Source of the DNA: Niastella sp. | GTDB lineage: Bacteria > Bacteroidota > Bacteroidia > Chitinophagales > Chitinophagaceae | Reading direction: 5' to 3' | Assembly (NCBI GenBank): GCA_016710595.1 | Contig: JADJVM010000010.1 | Coordinates: 62,001-126,000, forward strand | DNA: 64,000 bases | In this document: piece after piece, positions 8,883 through 18,185 of the stretch | Layout: every line of letters begins with the position of its first letter | Numbering within the stretch: position 1 is the stretch's first letter | Notes under the pieces: generated by a model | What the model saw: only the letters and a program-made list of their open reading frames with translations | What the model was told of the DNA's origin: nothing | Database searches by the model: none | Translations under genes and position numbers: made by a program

Positions 8883-9854
8883 TTGAAGACAGCATTAATA
8901 ACGGGCATTACAGGCCAGGATGGAAAATACCTTGCTAAATTTTTAATTGAAAAAGGGTATCGTATAATCGGAATGGTAAGAAGTACCGGTGAAATAAATT
9001 ATACAGGATTTGATTATCTTGATATCACCAACCAGGTGATTTTTGAAAATTGCGACCTGCATGACCTTACCCAAATTATAAGCCTGTTTAAAAAATACCA
9101 GCCTGATGAGGTTTACAACCTTGCTGCCCAGAGTTCGGTAGGCCAATCTTTTTCTCAGCCGATAGGAACCATACAGTTTAATATTATTTCGGTATTAAAT
9201 TTATTGGAAGCCATCAAGATCATTGGCTATCCCACCCGTTTTTACCAGGCATCCAGTAGCGAAATGTATGGTAAAGTAAGTTCGTTACCGATAAACGAAA
9301 ATACACCCATGCACCCATTAAGCCCCTATGCTGTATCAAAAGCATCTGCTCACTGGATCACTACCAATTACAGGGAAGCTTATCGTTTGTATAATTGCTG
9401 CGGTGTATTGTTCAACCATGAATCATTTTTAAGGAAGCCTTCTTTCTTTGTAAAGAAAGTGATTTTAGGCGCCATAGATATTAAGTACAGGAACAATGAA
9501 AAATTGTTTGTGGGCAATATCAATTTAAAACGTGATTTTGGTTTTGCACCTAAATATGTAGAAGCCATGTGGCTGATGATGCAACAGGATAAGCCTGCTG
9601 ATTATTTAATCTGCTCAGGCGAATCCGTTTCTTTAAAGTTTATAATTGAATATATTTTTGACCGCCTGGGATTATCCATGCAATGTGTGGAAGTATTGCC
9701 CTCGTTGCTAAGGCCTACCGAAATAGAAGATATTTATGGAGATAATACAAAGGCTAAATCTGAACTGGGCTGGGATTATCATTACCGGTTTTCTGATGTG
9801 CTGGATATATTGCTGCAGGAAGAACTGAAGTTTCAAAAATTGATTGATAAATGA
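8883..9854 (+). CDS. gmd: GDP-mannose 4,6-dehydratase family protein
   Basis: Extended short-chain dehydrogenase of 323 residues. It starts with TGITGQDGKYLAKFL, the GMD-type NAD(P) loop; SSSEMYG (about 124-130) and YAVSK (Tyr149, Lys153) form the catalytic site; LFNHESF and RPTEIEDIYGD are further GMD-type motifs. The expected product is GDP-4-keto-6-deoxymannose, the precursor of GDP-fucose, rhamnose or perosamine. It is somewhat shorter than the usual roughly 340-370 residues, mainly in the middle. The start is TTG. No epimerase/reductase partner (Fcl) is in the window. It overlaps the next gene by ATGA. Confidence 0.82.
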   Translation: MKTALITGITGQDGKYLAKFLIEKGYRIIGMVRSTGEINYTGFDYLDITNQVIFENCDLHDLTQIISLFKKYQPDEVYNLAAQSSVGQSFSQPIGTIQFNIISVLNLLEAIKIIGYPTRFYQASSSEMYGKVSSLPINENTPMHPLSPYAVSKASAHWITTNYREAYRLYNCCGVLFNHESFLRKPSFFVKKVILGAIDIKYRNNEKLFVGNINLKRDFGFAPKYVEAMWLMMQQDKPADYLICSGESVSLKFIIEYIFDRLGLSMQCVEVLPSLLRPTEIEDIYGDNTKAKSELGWDYHYRFSDVLDILLQEELKFQKLIDK

Positions 9855-11080
9855 AAAAAAAGGTTTTAATGATAATCCCTTTTGAAAACATCTACCCACC
9901 TAAAAATGGCGGGATGCACAGGTGCTTTCATGTTTTTCACCAGCTTTCAAAATATTGCGACCTTACGGTGGTTACACATTCCGGTAAAGAAGATTTATTA
10001 GCGGCAGTAGCCAATTATCCTGCCATTGCCAATGCAACGGTTTATTCCACACGGGATCAAAAGGCGCCAAAAGATATTTTTTCTTTATTGCCCGCACGCA
10101 TTGGGGATGCTTTAAAATACAGGTTCATCACAAAAAATTTAAGCAGGGATACTGACAGTTTTTTTTTGAAACTATACCCCATTTTAAAGAATCTCCTGAG
10201 CGGCCATTCATTTGATTACATCATCCTCGAAAATTTGCAGTTAACTTATTATGCTACCTGGCTTAAAAAATTGAATAGCGGTGCTGCCATTTTTTTTAAT
10301 GCATATAATGTTGAGTCAACCCTGGCAGAACGGAATAAAAATAAAACAGCAGCCCAGCAAAAGGAAGCCGATGAAATCCTGCGCTTAGAAACAAATCTAT
10401 ATCAGATTGTGGACGGCATTTTCTGTTGCAGCCAGTTAGATTTAGATTTATTTACCCAAATGAATCAAAATAAGATCAAGTTAGGGTATGTGTTGCCGAA
10501 TGGTGTAGATACAACCATGTTCTCCCATTCCATCAATACATCTCCGGGACAATTAAGAAACATTCTATTTTGTGGGAGCCTGGATTATGAACCCAATAAA
10601 ACAGGTTTACTTTGGTTTTACAAAAATGTTTGGCCCATCGTAATGCAGCAATTACCCGGTGCATTATTATTTGTTGTTGGCAGGGGTAACAAGCAGGATT
10701 ACGAGGCATTGCAACAGGACCCTGGGGTGCAATTTATAGGTGAAGTAGAAGAAGTAATTAGCTGGTACAGGAAATGTAATGTGGCCATAGCGCCTTTATT
10801 AAATGGGAGCGGTACAAGATTTAAAATATTAGAGGCAATGAGTTTAGGTAATCCTGTTGTCACTACAAGAATTGGGATTGAAGGCATTGAAGCCACAAAT
10901 AAGATACATGCCATGATTGCAGATGATGCAGTTGAATTTGCAAATCAAATTATAGCATTATCTACACATCCCGATATGAGTGCGCTCATCAGCAGCAATG
11001 CAAGGCAATTGGTAGAAGCTAAGTATAGTTGGGATAATATTGGTGAATCATTGATTCGTTTCCTGGAATCGGCACACTGA
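9851..11080 (+). CDS. Glycosyltransferase family 4 (GT-B)
   Basis: A 409-residue GT4 enzyme with the acceptor loop PPKNGGMHRCFHV at the N-terminus, YVLPNGVDTTMF in the linker, LFCGSLDYEPN, and SGTRFKILEAMSLGNPVV as the donor-site helix. It is coupled to gmd by an ATGA overlap, so it may use the GDP-deoxysugar derived from that pathway; this is inference from position. It has the same overall plan as the GT4 at 7498, and both may descend from one duplication. Confidence 0.85.
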   Translation: MKKKVLMIIPFENIYPPKNGGMHRCFHVFHQLSKYCDLTVVTHSGKEDLLAAVANYPAIANATVYSTRDQKAPKDIFSLLPARIGDALKYRFITKNLSRDTDSFFLKLYPILKNLLSGHSFDYIILENLQLTYYATWLKKLNSGAAIFFNAYNVESTLAERNKNKTAAQQKEADEILRLETNLYQIVDGIFCCSQLDLDLFTQMNQNKIKLGYVLPNGVDTTMFSHSINTSPGQLRNILFCGSLDYEPNKTGLLWFYKNVWPIVMQQLPGALLFVVGRGNKQDYEALQQDPGVQFIGEVEEVISWYRKCNVAIAPLLNGSGTRFKILEAMSLGNPVVTTRIGIEGIEATNKIHAMIADDAVEFANQIIALSTHPDMSALISSNARQLVEAKYSWDNIGESLIRFLESAH

Positions 11081-11096
11081 AAAAATAAATAATATA

Positions 11097-11972
11097 ATGA
11101 GTGTAAAATCTTTTTTAAAGAAAAAAATATTTCCTGCTGAGGCTAATTTTTATGCGAAAGATATTTATATGAATTTGTTGCTCAACAATGCTTTTTCAAG
11201 AAGCGCCGTTTCAGCAACAATACGGAACATAAACCCTGTAAAACCTGGAACATGGGAGTTTAGTGGGTTCAGTCAAAATGGTGAAGATGGTATCATTGAA
11301 TATTTGCTCTCAGGATTACAACATTCCAATAAATATTTTATTGAAATAGGGTCAGGAAATGGTTTGGAAAATAATACAAGTTATTTGGCGCATGTTAAAA
11401 AATTTGCCGGCATCCAGGTAGAGGGGAGCGCTTATACACACAATGAAGCTTTGATCATTAAACCCTTTTTAGTAGAAAGCCTGAACCTTTTTGTAAATGA
11501 AATTACGGTGCAGGTCATTTATGAAAAAGCATTGTATAAAAACCCTGATGTATTTTCAATTGATATAGATGGGATGGATTATTACATTACCCGGCATTTA
11601 TTTGAAAAAGGGCTAAAGCCTAAAATAATTGTGGTGGAGTATAATTCTGCTTTCGGCCCGGAAAGAAGCAATACAATTCCTTACAATCCGGAGTTTAATA
11701 TGTTTCACACAGATCACCCTTATTTATATTACGGTGTATCCATCAGCGGATGGAAAAATTTATTTGCCAAATATGGGTATCAATTTATAACGGTAGAAAC
11801 CAATGGTGTAAATGCTTTTTTTATAAACCCCGAAGATTTTAATGAAAATTTTATGAATAATATCCAGGCAATTGTGTTCAAAGAAAATATACATCAACTG
11901 CGGCTTTTCAGAAGAGATTTTGAAGGCCAGTTTGAAATGATTAAAAACCTTCCTTTATTAACCATAGAATAA
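11097..11972 (+). CDS. FkbM-like methyltransferase-fold protein
   Basis: A 291-residue protein with GFSQNGEDGIIEYLL and KYFIEIGSGNGLENNT, which resembles SAM-binding motif I of FkbM-type proteins. Where typical FkbM proteins have KIDVEGAE, this has FSIDIDGMDYYI, so it belongs to a side branch and methyltransferase activity is uncertain. No signal peptide. It follows the GT4 by 16 nt and precedes a broken GT2. A role in modifying the glycan is inferred from neighbours. Confidence 0.55.
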   Translation: MSVKSFLKKKIFPAEANFYAKDIYMNLLLNNAFSRSAVSATIRNINPVKPGTWEFSGFSQNGEDGIIEYLLSGLQHSNKYFIEIGSGNGLENNTSYLAHVKKFAGIQVEGSAYTHNEALIIKPFLVESLNLFVNEITVQVIYEKALYKNPDVFSIDIDGMDYYITRHLFEKGLKPKIIVVEYNSAFGPERSNTIPYNPEFNMFHTDHPYLYYGVSISGWKNLFAKYGYQFITVETNGVNAFFINPEDFNENFMNNIQAIVFKENIHQLRLFRRDFEGQFEMIKNLPLLTIE

Positions 11973-12042
11973 ATAAGCGGGATACATTTTGCCTATTTGC
12001 AGTTTTATTCATTAGCAATTATTTTCATTCACAGAATTTTAT

Positions 12043-12871
12043 ATGAATTTTCAGGATCCATTGGTTTCCGTTCTCATGACCGCCTACAACCGGCAGCAAT
12101 TTATTGCTGAAGCCATTGAGTCTGTATTGGCTTCCACCTACCAAAATTGGGAGTTGATTATAGTAGATGATGGTTCTAAAGACGATACAGTAGCCGTTAC
12201 AAAAAGTTATGCAGAAAAAGACAATCGCATTCACGTGTATGTAAATGAAAAGAATCTTGGGGATTATCCCAACAGGAATAAAGCGGCATTTTATGCGAAC
12301 GGTAAATACCTGAAATACCTCGATTCTGACGATCTGATCATGAAGGAGCGTTAAAAGATATGGTAGGTTATATGGAGCAAAATCCAGGTGCAGGTTGGGG
12401 AATCAGTAATTTTTTACATGCAGTGGATGAATCGGTTTTGCCTTTATACCTTGATAAAAAGGAAGCTTATGAATTTCATTATTTTAAGCAACCGATATTT
12501 TTTGCTTCCCCCGGATTAGCCATAATTTCTAAAAAAACTTTTGAGGCAGTTGGTGGTTTTGCAGAGAAACGCATGGTAACCGATTTTGAAATGTGGCATA
12601 AACTTTCTAATCATTCTCCTATGGCACTTATGCCCGGCAACATGCAGGGCAGGAAGTACAGGATCAACAACAATTTGTGGTGGAATATGAAAAAATCAAA
12701 CTCAGGTTTTTGTCTAATAATAATTGTCCATTCACTCACCAACAAATAAGATTAATAAAGGCAAGGCGCAGGAATACAGCCTTTAAAATAGCCATCAGAA
12801 AATTATTAAAATTGGAAATTAAAGCGGCAATACCCCGTTTAAAAGTTTCTTGGTTTTATTTATGGAATTAA
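12043..12871 (+). pseudogene. Broken GT2 glycosyltransferase (frameshift plus small deletion)
   Basis: The gene is readable only across three frames. Residues 1-103 (12043-12354) give the GT2 N-terminus with LVSVLMTAYNRQQF and YLDSDD. Restoring one G near 12348 (GAGCG read as GAGGCG) joins it to the next frame as KEALKDMVGYMEQN, which runs through GGFAEKRMVTDFEMWHKL. Near 12632 the frame jumps again to RQHAGQEVQDQQQF; compared with the intact relative at 13946 (IPFDLVFYRRHDGQE) several codons are missing there, so a deletion of roughly 20 nt is likely. The third frame ends at 12871. The loss is real rather than a single base-call error. The first part is nearly identical in DNA to the GT2 at 13946. 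Confidence 0.85.
12076..12152 (+). repeat. Direct repeat, copy 1 (GT2 5' segment)
   Basis: 77-nt segment identical to 13976-14052 except for two adjacent bases (12107-12108): 31 identical bases, 2 changes, then 44 identical bases, third codon positions included. The offset is exactly 1,900 nt. Similarity decays on both sides, which suggests recent gene conversion or duplication. Confidence 0.9.
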
Positions 12872-13953
12872 TTAGCCCTTTAAAAAAAGCTACCCCAAAT
12901 AAATATTACAAATATTTAGACAGTTTCAGATTTATAGCTGTTATGCTTGTTATATTTTTCCATTGGTTACCTGAATATTTTCAAGACACGGGTTTCGGAA
13001 AATTGGGTGTTGATATGTTTTTCGTTTTAAGCGGCTTCTTAATATCGCAGAATCTTCTTTTACAAAAGGAAAATATAAAATCGTCAATTAATTTGTTCCA
13101 ATCTTTTAAAACATTTTATATCAGGCGGGCACTTAGGATTTTCCCTATTTATTATCTGGTGGTATTTATATTTTTTTTCCTTTCTATACCTATCATAACA
13201 GATAATTTTATTTGGTTCATATTTTATCTTACTAATTACCTAATCATTTATAATGAGCAGTGGCTAGGCATGTTTTCTCACCTTTGGTCCTTAGCAGTGG
13301 AGGAGCAGTTTTATCTTTTTTGGCCCGCAGTCATTTTTTTAGTACCATTAAAATATTTAGGTCATGCTTTAGTTGGTTTTATTTCATTTTCTCTTATATA
13401 CATATTATTAAACTATTACGATAATAGTTTTAAAATCTTTAGTCTACAATCTTGCATGAGTACATTGAGCATGGGAGGCTTACTGGCATTTATTAAGAAT
13501 ACTTCTTCCAAAACATTTAGTTTACGTTTTGATGTTCCGATTTTCATTCTGCTATTTATAATTCTGATGTACGGTATACTTAAAGGTTTCGGAGTAAACT
13601 TAACCCAGATAATTAATGCATTATTTTCTTTCTATTTTATAAAGTTGTTAATCACCAGAGAGAATAAAATTTTGGATAAAATTTTTGCTAACAGGATAAC
13701 TTCTTTTTTTGGTAAAATAAGTTATGGATTGTACTTATATCATAATTTTATTCCATGGCTATTAAGAAATTTAAACGGCAGTGAAAGACTATATGTTTTA
13801 GAAAAGTGGAGCATTATTCCAGAATTTAAAAACGGAATTTTAATTTTTTTATCACAATTTTTACTTCTTGTAGTCATTGCTATACTTTCTTGGATTTTGG
13901 TTGAAAAGCCATTGAATAACCTAAAAAAGAACTTCAGATATTTACATGGATAG
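12862..13953 (+). CDS. Acyltransferase family 3 membrane protein (OafA/YrhL-like)
   Basis: Multi-pass membrane protein of about 363 residues. It begins YLDSFRFIAVMLVIFFHW, with the conserved Arg of TM1 and the catalytic-type His, then GVDMFFVLSGFLIS, FYIRRALRIFPIYY and HLWSLAVEEQFYLFWP, all marks of acyltransferase-3 proteins that O-acetylate (or succinylate) surface polysaccharides. About ten hydrophobic segments follow. ATG at 12862 is preferred over the in-frame TTG at 12850. Its end overlaps the next GT2 by 8 nt. By eye it is more AT-rich than its neighbours. It lies between the two copies of the GT2 direct repeat. Confidence 0.88.
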   Translation: MELISPLKKATPNKYYKYLDSFRFIAVMLVIFFHWLPEYFQDTGFGKLGVDMFFVLSGFLISQNLLLQKENIKSSINLFQSFKTFYIRRALRIFPIYYLVVFIFFFLSIPIITDNFIWFIFYLTNYLIIYNEQWLGMFSHLWSLAVEEQFYLFWPAVIFLVPLKYLGHALVGFISFSLIYILLNYYDNSFKIFSLQSCMSTLSMGGLLAFIKNTSSKTFSLRFDVPIFILLFIILMYGILKGFGVNLTQIINALFSFYFIKLLITRENKILDKIFANRITSFFGKISYGLYLYHNFIPWLLRNLNGSERLYVLEKWSIIPEFKNGILIFLSQFLLLVVIAILSWILVEKPLNNLKKNFRYLHG

Positions 13954-14827
13954 TCTTCCTTTAGTCTCTGTTCTTATGACCGCCTACAACCGGCAGCAAT
14001 TTATTGGCGAAGCCATTGAGTCTGTATTGGCTTCCACCTACCAAAATTGGGAATTGATTATTGTGGATGATTGCTCAAAAGACGATACAGTGGCAATTGC
14101 AAAAAGCTATGCAGGGAAAGATGATCGAATAAAAGTTTACGTGAATGAAAAAAATTTAGGCGATTATCCTAATCGGAATAGAGCGGCTTCTTACTCAAAA
14201 ACTGAATTTATTATGTTCTGCGATTCGGATGATAAAATGCTGGCAGATACCATTCCCAAAATGTTACAGCTTGTTAATCTTACACCCGATTTTAATTTCG
14301 CCATGCAATGGTCACATTCACCTGAAACCTTTGTTATAGAACCTAACGAAGCCTTACGAAAGCATTTTTTTGAGCAACAATTTTTATATATAGGCCCAGG
14401 TGGTACATTTATCCGGCGCACATTCTTTGACGCAATAGGTGGCTACCCAGAAAAGTATGGCCCGGCAAATGATATGTATTTCAATTTAAAAGTAGCATGT
14501 AATACAGCTATTTTGTTAATTCCTTTTGACCTTGTTTTTTACAGGCGCCACGATGGGCAGGAAATAAATAACTATTTCAGTTATATGTATAACAATTATA
14601 TGTATTTAAGAGATGCGCTTGTTGAATTGCCCTTACCATTTACATCCAATGAACTTGAATGGCTTAAGAAAAAGAACAAACGCCGATTTGCTGTACAGCT
14701 TCTTAAACACCTGCTTATAAATCGTAATTTTAAAAAAATAAAAGAGGCCTGTACACTTACTACATATTCTTTTAATGATTTTATACAGGGTTTATTGTAT
14801 TTCAAAAAGCATCCCAAACAATTGTAA
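13946..14827 (+). CDS. Glycosyltransferase family 2
   Basis: A 293-residue GT2 enzyme. N-terminal PLVSVLMTAYNRQQF, IIVDDCSKDDTV and MFCDSDDKM supply the donor and metal-binding motifs; FYRRHDGQEINN is the C-terminal acceptor-side motif. The frame is complete, unlike its close paralogue at 12043, with which it shares an almost identical 77-nt stretch. It starts inside the end of the acyltransferase gene. Confidence 0.85.
   Translation: MDSLPLVSVLMTAYNRQQFIGEAIESVLASTYQNWELIIVDDCSKDDTVAIAKSYAGKDDRIKVYVNEKNLGDYPNRNRAASYSKTEFIMFCDSDDKMLADTIPKMLQLVNLTPDFNFAMQWSHSPETFVIEPNEALRKHFFEQQFLYIGPGGTFIRRTFFDAIGGYPEKYGPANDMYFNLKVACNTAILLIPFDLVFYRRHDGQEINNYFSYMYNNYMYLRDALVELPLPFTSNELEWLKKKNKRRFAVQLLKHLLINRNFKKIKEACTLTTYSFNDFIQGLLYFKKHPKQL
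13976..14052 (+). repeat. Direct repeat, copy 2 (GT2 5' segment)
   Basis: Partner of 12076-12152 (75 of 77 bases identical). Recombination between the copies would remove 1,900 nt including the whole acyltransferase coding region and leave an in-frame GT2 starting at 12043. Confidence 0.9.
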
Positions 14828-14860
14828 GTAGCAGGAGATGCTATTACAAATAACTGTTAC

Positions 14861-15604
14861 ATGAATAAAAAATTTAAGTATTACCGTTTAATATATAAAA
14901 AATTTGGGGCAGCATCAATCTGGTTTTTGTTGCAATCAAAGATTTTAAAAAATAAATTATACAACAGAAAAATAAAAGGATTAAAGCACCCGGTTTTTTT
15001 AAGCAATTTCCAGGCAGATGTTACTACTTTATTTCAGATCTTTTTTGCAAAAGAATATAAAGTACCTAAAGATTTATCTCCGGTTTTTATTATTGACTGT
15101 GGTGCCAATATTGGGCTTTCAGCCATTTATTTTGCCAGTAAATACCCTGCTGCAAAAATAATAGCGATAGAACCTGATAAACAGAATTTTGAAGTCTTAC
15201 AGAAGAATGCATCATTTTATGGAAACATCACCTGTTTAAATAAAGCGGTATGGTCAGGCCCTGCATCAATGGAAATGATAGATATGGGTACAGGTAACTG
15301 GAGTTTAAGGGTGAAAGAGTCTGCGCCCGGAAAAGAAAATACAATTGAGGCGGTAGGTATTTTTCAATTAATGGAAGAGTATAAATTTTTAGTAATTGAT
15401 ATTTTAAAAATTGATATTGAAGGAGCAGAAAAAGAATTATTTAGTAAAAATTACATTGATTGGCTATGTAAAATAAAATGGATGGCCATAGAACTACACG
15501 AAAATATTGATGAAATGATTCCATCCATATTTTATAAAGCGCTTCAGGGATTGAAGTATAAAAAATATCAGCAGGGAGAAAACCTGATTTGTGATTTTAG
15601 ATAA
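14861..15604 (+). CDS. FkbM family methyltransferase
   Basis: A 247-residue SAM-dependent methyltransferase. FIIDCGANIGLSAIYFA is motif I, KIIAIEPDKQNFEVL carries the acidic ribose-binding residue, and ILKIDIEGAEKELF is the FkbM signature. Family members O-methylate sugars or polyketides. It lies between two GT2 genes, so a hydroxyl on the glycan repeat unit is the likely target. The exact sugar cannot be told. Confidence 0.82.
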   Translation: MNKKFKYYRLIYKKFGAASIWFLLQSKILKNKLYNRKIKGLKHPVFLSNFQADVTTLFQIFFAKEYKVPKDLSPVFIIDCGANIGLSAIYFASKYPAAKIIAIEPDKQNFEVLQKNASFYGNITCLNKAVWSGPASMEMIDMGTGNWSLRVKESAPGKENTIEAVGIFQLMEEYKFLVIDILKIDIEGAEKELFSKNYIDWLCKIKWMAIELHENIDEMIPSIFYKALQGLKYKKYQQGENLICDFR

Positions 15605-15632
15605 AAAGGATTTAAATAAATGAGAATAAACG

Positions 15633-16622
15633 GTGAATAAAGTACTGGTATCAATTGTAATTTCTGCGTATAATGCTGAAAAATATATTGAGCAAACTTT
15701 AGATTCAGTGCTGAATCAAACCTGGAAGCCGCTTGAAATTATTGTAGTAAATGATGGATCCATTGACGGAACTGCTGATATACTGGAGCGGTATAAAGAA
15801 AAAGGAATTATCGCATTGGAACAGGAGAATAAGGGACAGGATGCAGCTTTAAATACCGGGTTCCGGCATAGTAAGGGTAGTTATGTTAAGTTTATGGATT
15901 CAGACGATTTGTTGAACCCCGAAATGATAGAGAAGCAGATGGATGTAGTGGGCGAATCTGAAGAATGTGTAGCATACGGCGAATGGGCAAGGTTTTTTAA
16001 TGATGAACCGAATGAAGCCAATTTTACGCCTCTTCATTATTGGAAAGATATGAAGCCACTTGATTTTTTAACCGCTTCTGCTTCGGGAGTTATGCTGCAA
16101 TGTGGAATTATGCTTATCCCAAGAAAACTAATTGAGATAGCAGGATTGTGGGATGAGCGGCTGATTTTATTTAATGATACAGAATTTTTCAACAGGATTT
16201 TGCTTGCTTCAAAAGCTGTAAAGTTTTCGTCGGGAGCAAAACTATATTACCGGTCCGGTATGCCTGGCAGTATTTCCGCCGGCAGATCAAAAAAATATTA
16301 TGAGTCAACCTATCTGGCTGCTTGTCTTATTGGAGAACAATTACTTGCTGTGGAAGATTCTATTAGAACCCGCAAACTGGTAAGCAACACTTTTTTAATG
16401 CAGTACTACCACATGTATCCAAAATATAAGGAGCTTCAAAACAGGTATATTGAAAAAATAGAAAAATATGGGAATGGCTCTTATATACCAGATGCTGGCG
16501 GGGTTTTATTTTTACGTTTAAAAAAAATATTTGGCTGGAAATGGGCTAAAAGAATTCAATCTTTTTTTTATCAATTGGGCTATTTAAAGCTTTTATACAA
16601 ATTAAAAAGAAATAAAACCTGA
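15633..16622 (+). CDS. Glycosyltransferase family 2
   Basis: A 329-residue GT2 enzyme starting at GTG. VSIVISAYNAEKYI, VVNDGSIDGTAD and FMDSDDLLNPEM are the GT-A donor and metal-binding motifs; GLWDERLILFNDTEFFNRIL is the later acceptor-side region. The C-terminal tail KKIFGWKWAKRIQ is echoed by the gene remnant immediately downstream. Sugar specificity unknown. Confidence 0.85.
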   Translation: MNKVLVSIVISAYNAEKYIEQTLDSVLNQTWKPLEIIVVNDGSIDGTADILERYKEKGIIALEQENKGQDAALNTGFRHSKGSYVKFMDSDDLLNPEMIEKQMDVVGESEECVAYGEWARFFNDEPNEANFTPLHYWKDMKPLDFLTASASGVMLQCGIMLIPRKLIEIAGLWDERLILFNDTEFFNRILLASKAVKFSSGAKLYYRSGMPGSISAGRSKKYYESTYLAACLIGEQLLAVEDSIRTRKLVSNTFLMQYYHMYPKYKELQNRYIEKIEKYGNGSYIPDAGGVLFLRLKKIFGWKWAKRIQSFFYQLGYLKLLYKLKRNKT

Positions 16623-16828
16623 TTATTTAAAGTACGCTTTTATTGTTTAAAAATTATATTTAATCCTTTCGAACACATTGTTTCTCAAACTTAATTCTGA
16701 ATTCATTTAGATTATAATTAACTTAAAAAAATCCAGCCCACAAATGCAGGAAGCTTTTAATCTAAAACCGGCAGAAAAAATTCCAAATAAGCTAATTGAC
16801 GAGCGGCTGGAGGCTCTATTGCTGCCCT

Positions 16829-16942
16829 GATGTTGATGGGGAATTCTTTGCAAGAATATTGCTGGGAGGAAAACAGAAAAAAAAAGTTAAAAAAATCTTT
16901 GGCTGGAAAACGGCTCTTTTTATTAAATCATTTATTAAATAA
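16829..16942 (+). pseudogene. Remnant of a second GT2 gene
   Basis: The 353-nt gap 16623-16975 holds no intact gene, but this stretch reads DVDGEFFARILLGGKQKK, then KKIFGWKTALFIKSFIK and a stop. Both parts align with the preceding GT2 (NDTEFFNRILLAS and KKIFGWKWAKRIQSFF) with everything between them deleted. Just upstream, LIDERLEALLLP (from about 16791) echoes its LWDERLILF in another frame. This looks like an internally deleted, decayed paralogue. The first 120 nt of the gap are AT-rich and show nothing recognisable. Confidence 0.7.
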
Positions 16943-16975
16943 AGATGTTTATTTATAATTCCAATTACTTTTTTA

Positions 16976-18172
16976 ATGGCCATTAAAATTTGTCTTCTTT
17001 CTGATCATCATGTGTGCATTAATCCACGGCTTTGGAAAGAAGCTTTTTATTATGAAAAGAAAGGTTACGAGGTTGTAATACTTTCCATGAGGCAATCGAA
17101 ACAATTGCTTGAAAAAGATTTTGAAATACTGAAAGGCCACCGTATTTCGTATAAAGCATATCTTAATTTAACAGCAGGAGAGATACAGGGAATAAAACGT
17201 TTTTTTTACAGGCTCAGGAACCGGTTGGCTGCTGAAATGCAACGGTTTCTAAAAATAGGAATCAAATGGGCTATTAGCGCTGCGCCGGAGTTAATGCTGA
17301 AAAAGGCAATTGAGGAGAATGCCAATTTGTACGTTGCTCATCTTGAATGTGCATTTTATGTTGGCAGAGATTTAATAAAAGCGGGTAAAAAAGTGGCTTT
17401 TGATTTTGAAGACTGGTATTCTCATGATTACCTCGTGCCACAGCGGGCAGTTTCATTATTGAATAAAGTAGAACGCTATGCGTTGATGCATGGATTGTTT
17501 TGTACGACTACTTCACAAAGTATGGCGGCCGCATTAAATGAATATCATCATATTGATAAAAATATCACCGTTATATATAACGGTTTCCCGGAAGATGCCC
17601 TCAGCGAAAAAGAAGAGCCTATAGAATCATCCAATGGTGATAAAAGAATAAAGTTGTTATGGTTTTCAAGAAATATAGGCCCGGACAGGGGGATAGAATA
17701 CTTATTAAAAGCTTTGGAAAATTGTACTGTGCCGGTAGCATTGCATTTGCTGGGAATGTTGGATGTGGGATACAAAGAATTTTTAAATAAGAATTTTCCT
17801 TTTCAGCAGCACCAGTTAATATTACATTCCTTTATGCCCCATCATTTGTTAGCAGGGTTTATTTCAAAGTTCGATATTGGACTGGCCATTGAAGAAAACA
17901 TAAATGAAAATAAAAGTCATACTATTTCAAATAAGATATTACAATACTTACAAGTGGGAGTACCCGTATTAGCTACCAATACAAAAGGGCAAAAAGAAGT
18001 GGCCGATTACTTTCCTGCCACAGTTTGCCTGGTTGATATTGAAGACGTGCATCAATGGGAAGATGCCATTCAATTCCTTAGCAATATTGCTGAAGCGGAA
18101 AAACAAAATCAAAAAAAAATATACCAGCAAATTTTCTCCTGGCAGGCACAGGAAAAAAATTGGATGGATTAA
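16976..18172 (+). CDS. Glycosyltransferase family 4-like
   Basis: A 398-residue GT-B protein. The N-terminus LLSDHHVCINPRLWKEA matches GT4 subgroups that recognise lipid-linked acceptors; TVIYNGFPED is the linker, and FDIGLAIEENINENKSHT followed by ILQYLQVGVPVLATN is the donor-binding region. The frame is intact and followed after 13 nt by an FkbM gene. Function beyond glycan assembly is not resolvable. Confidence 0.78.
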   Translation: MAIKICLLSDHHVCINPRLWKEAFYYEKKGYEVVILSMRQSKQLLEKDFEILKGHRISYKAYLNLTAGEIQGIKRFFYRLRNRLAAEMQRFLKIGIKWAISAAPELMLKKAIEENANLYVAHLECAFYVGRDLIKAGKKVAFDFEDWYSHDYLVPQRAVSLLNKVERYALMHGLFCTTTSQSMAAALNEYHHIDKNITVIYNGFPEDALSEKEEPIESSNGDKRIKLLWFSRNIGPDRGIEYLLKALENCTVPVALHLLGMLDVGYKEFLNKNFPFQQHQLILHSFMPHHLLAGFISKFDIGLAIEENINENKSHTISNKILQYLQVGVPVLATNTKGQKEVADYFPATVCLVDIEDVHQWEDAIQFLSNIAEAEKQNQKKIYQQIFSWQAQEKNWMD

Positions 18173-18185
18173 TTGAAAAATACTT

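Noticed and set aside
12850..12871. TTG at 12850 as acyltransferase start
   Set aside because: ATG at 12862 gives a typical N-terminus and lies less deeply in the preceding gene remnant.
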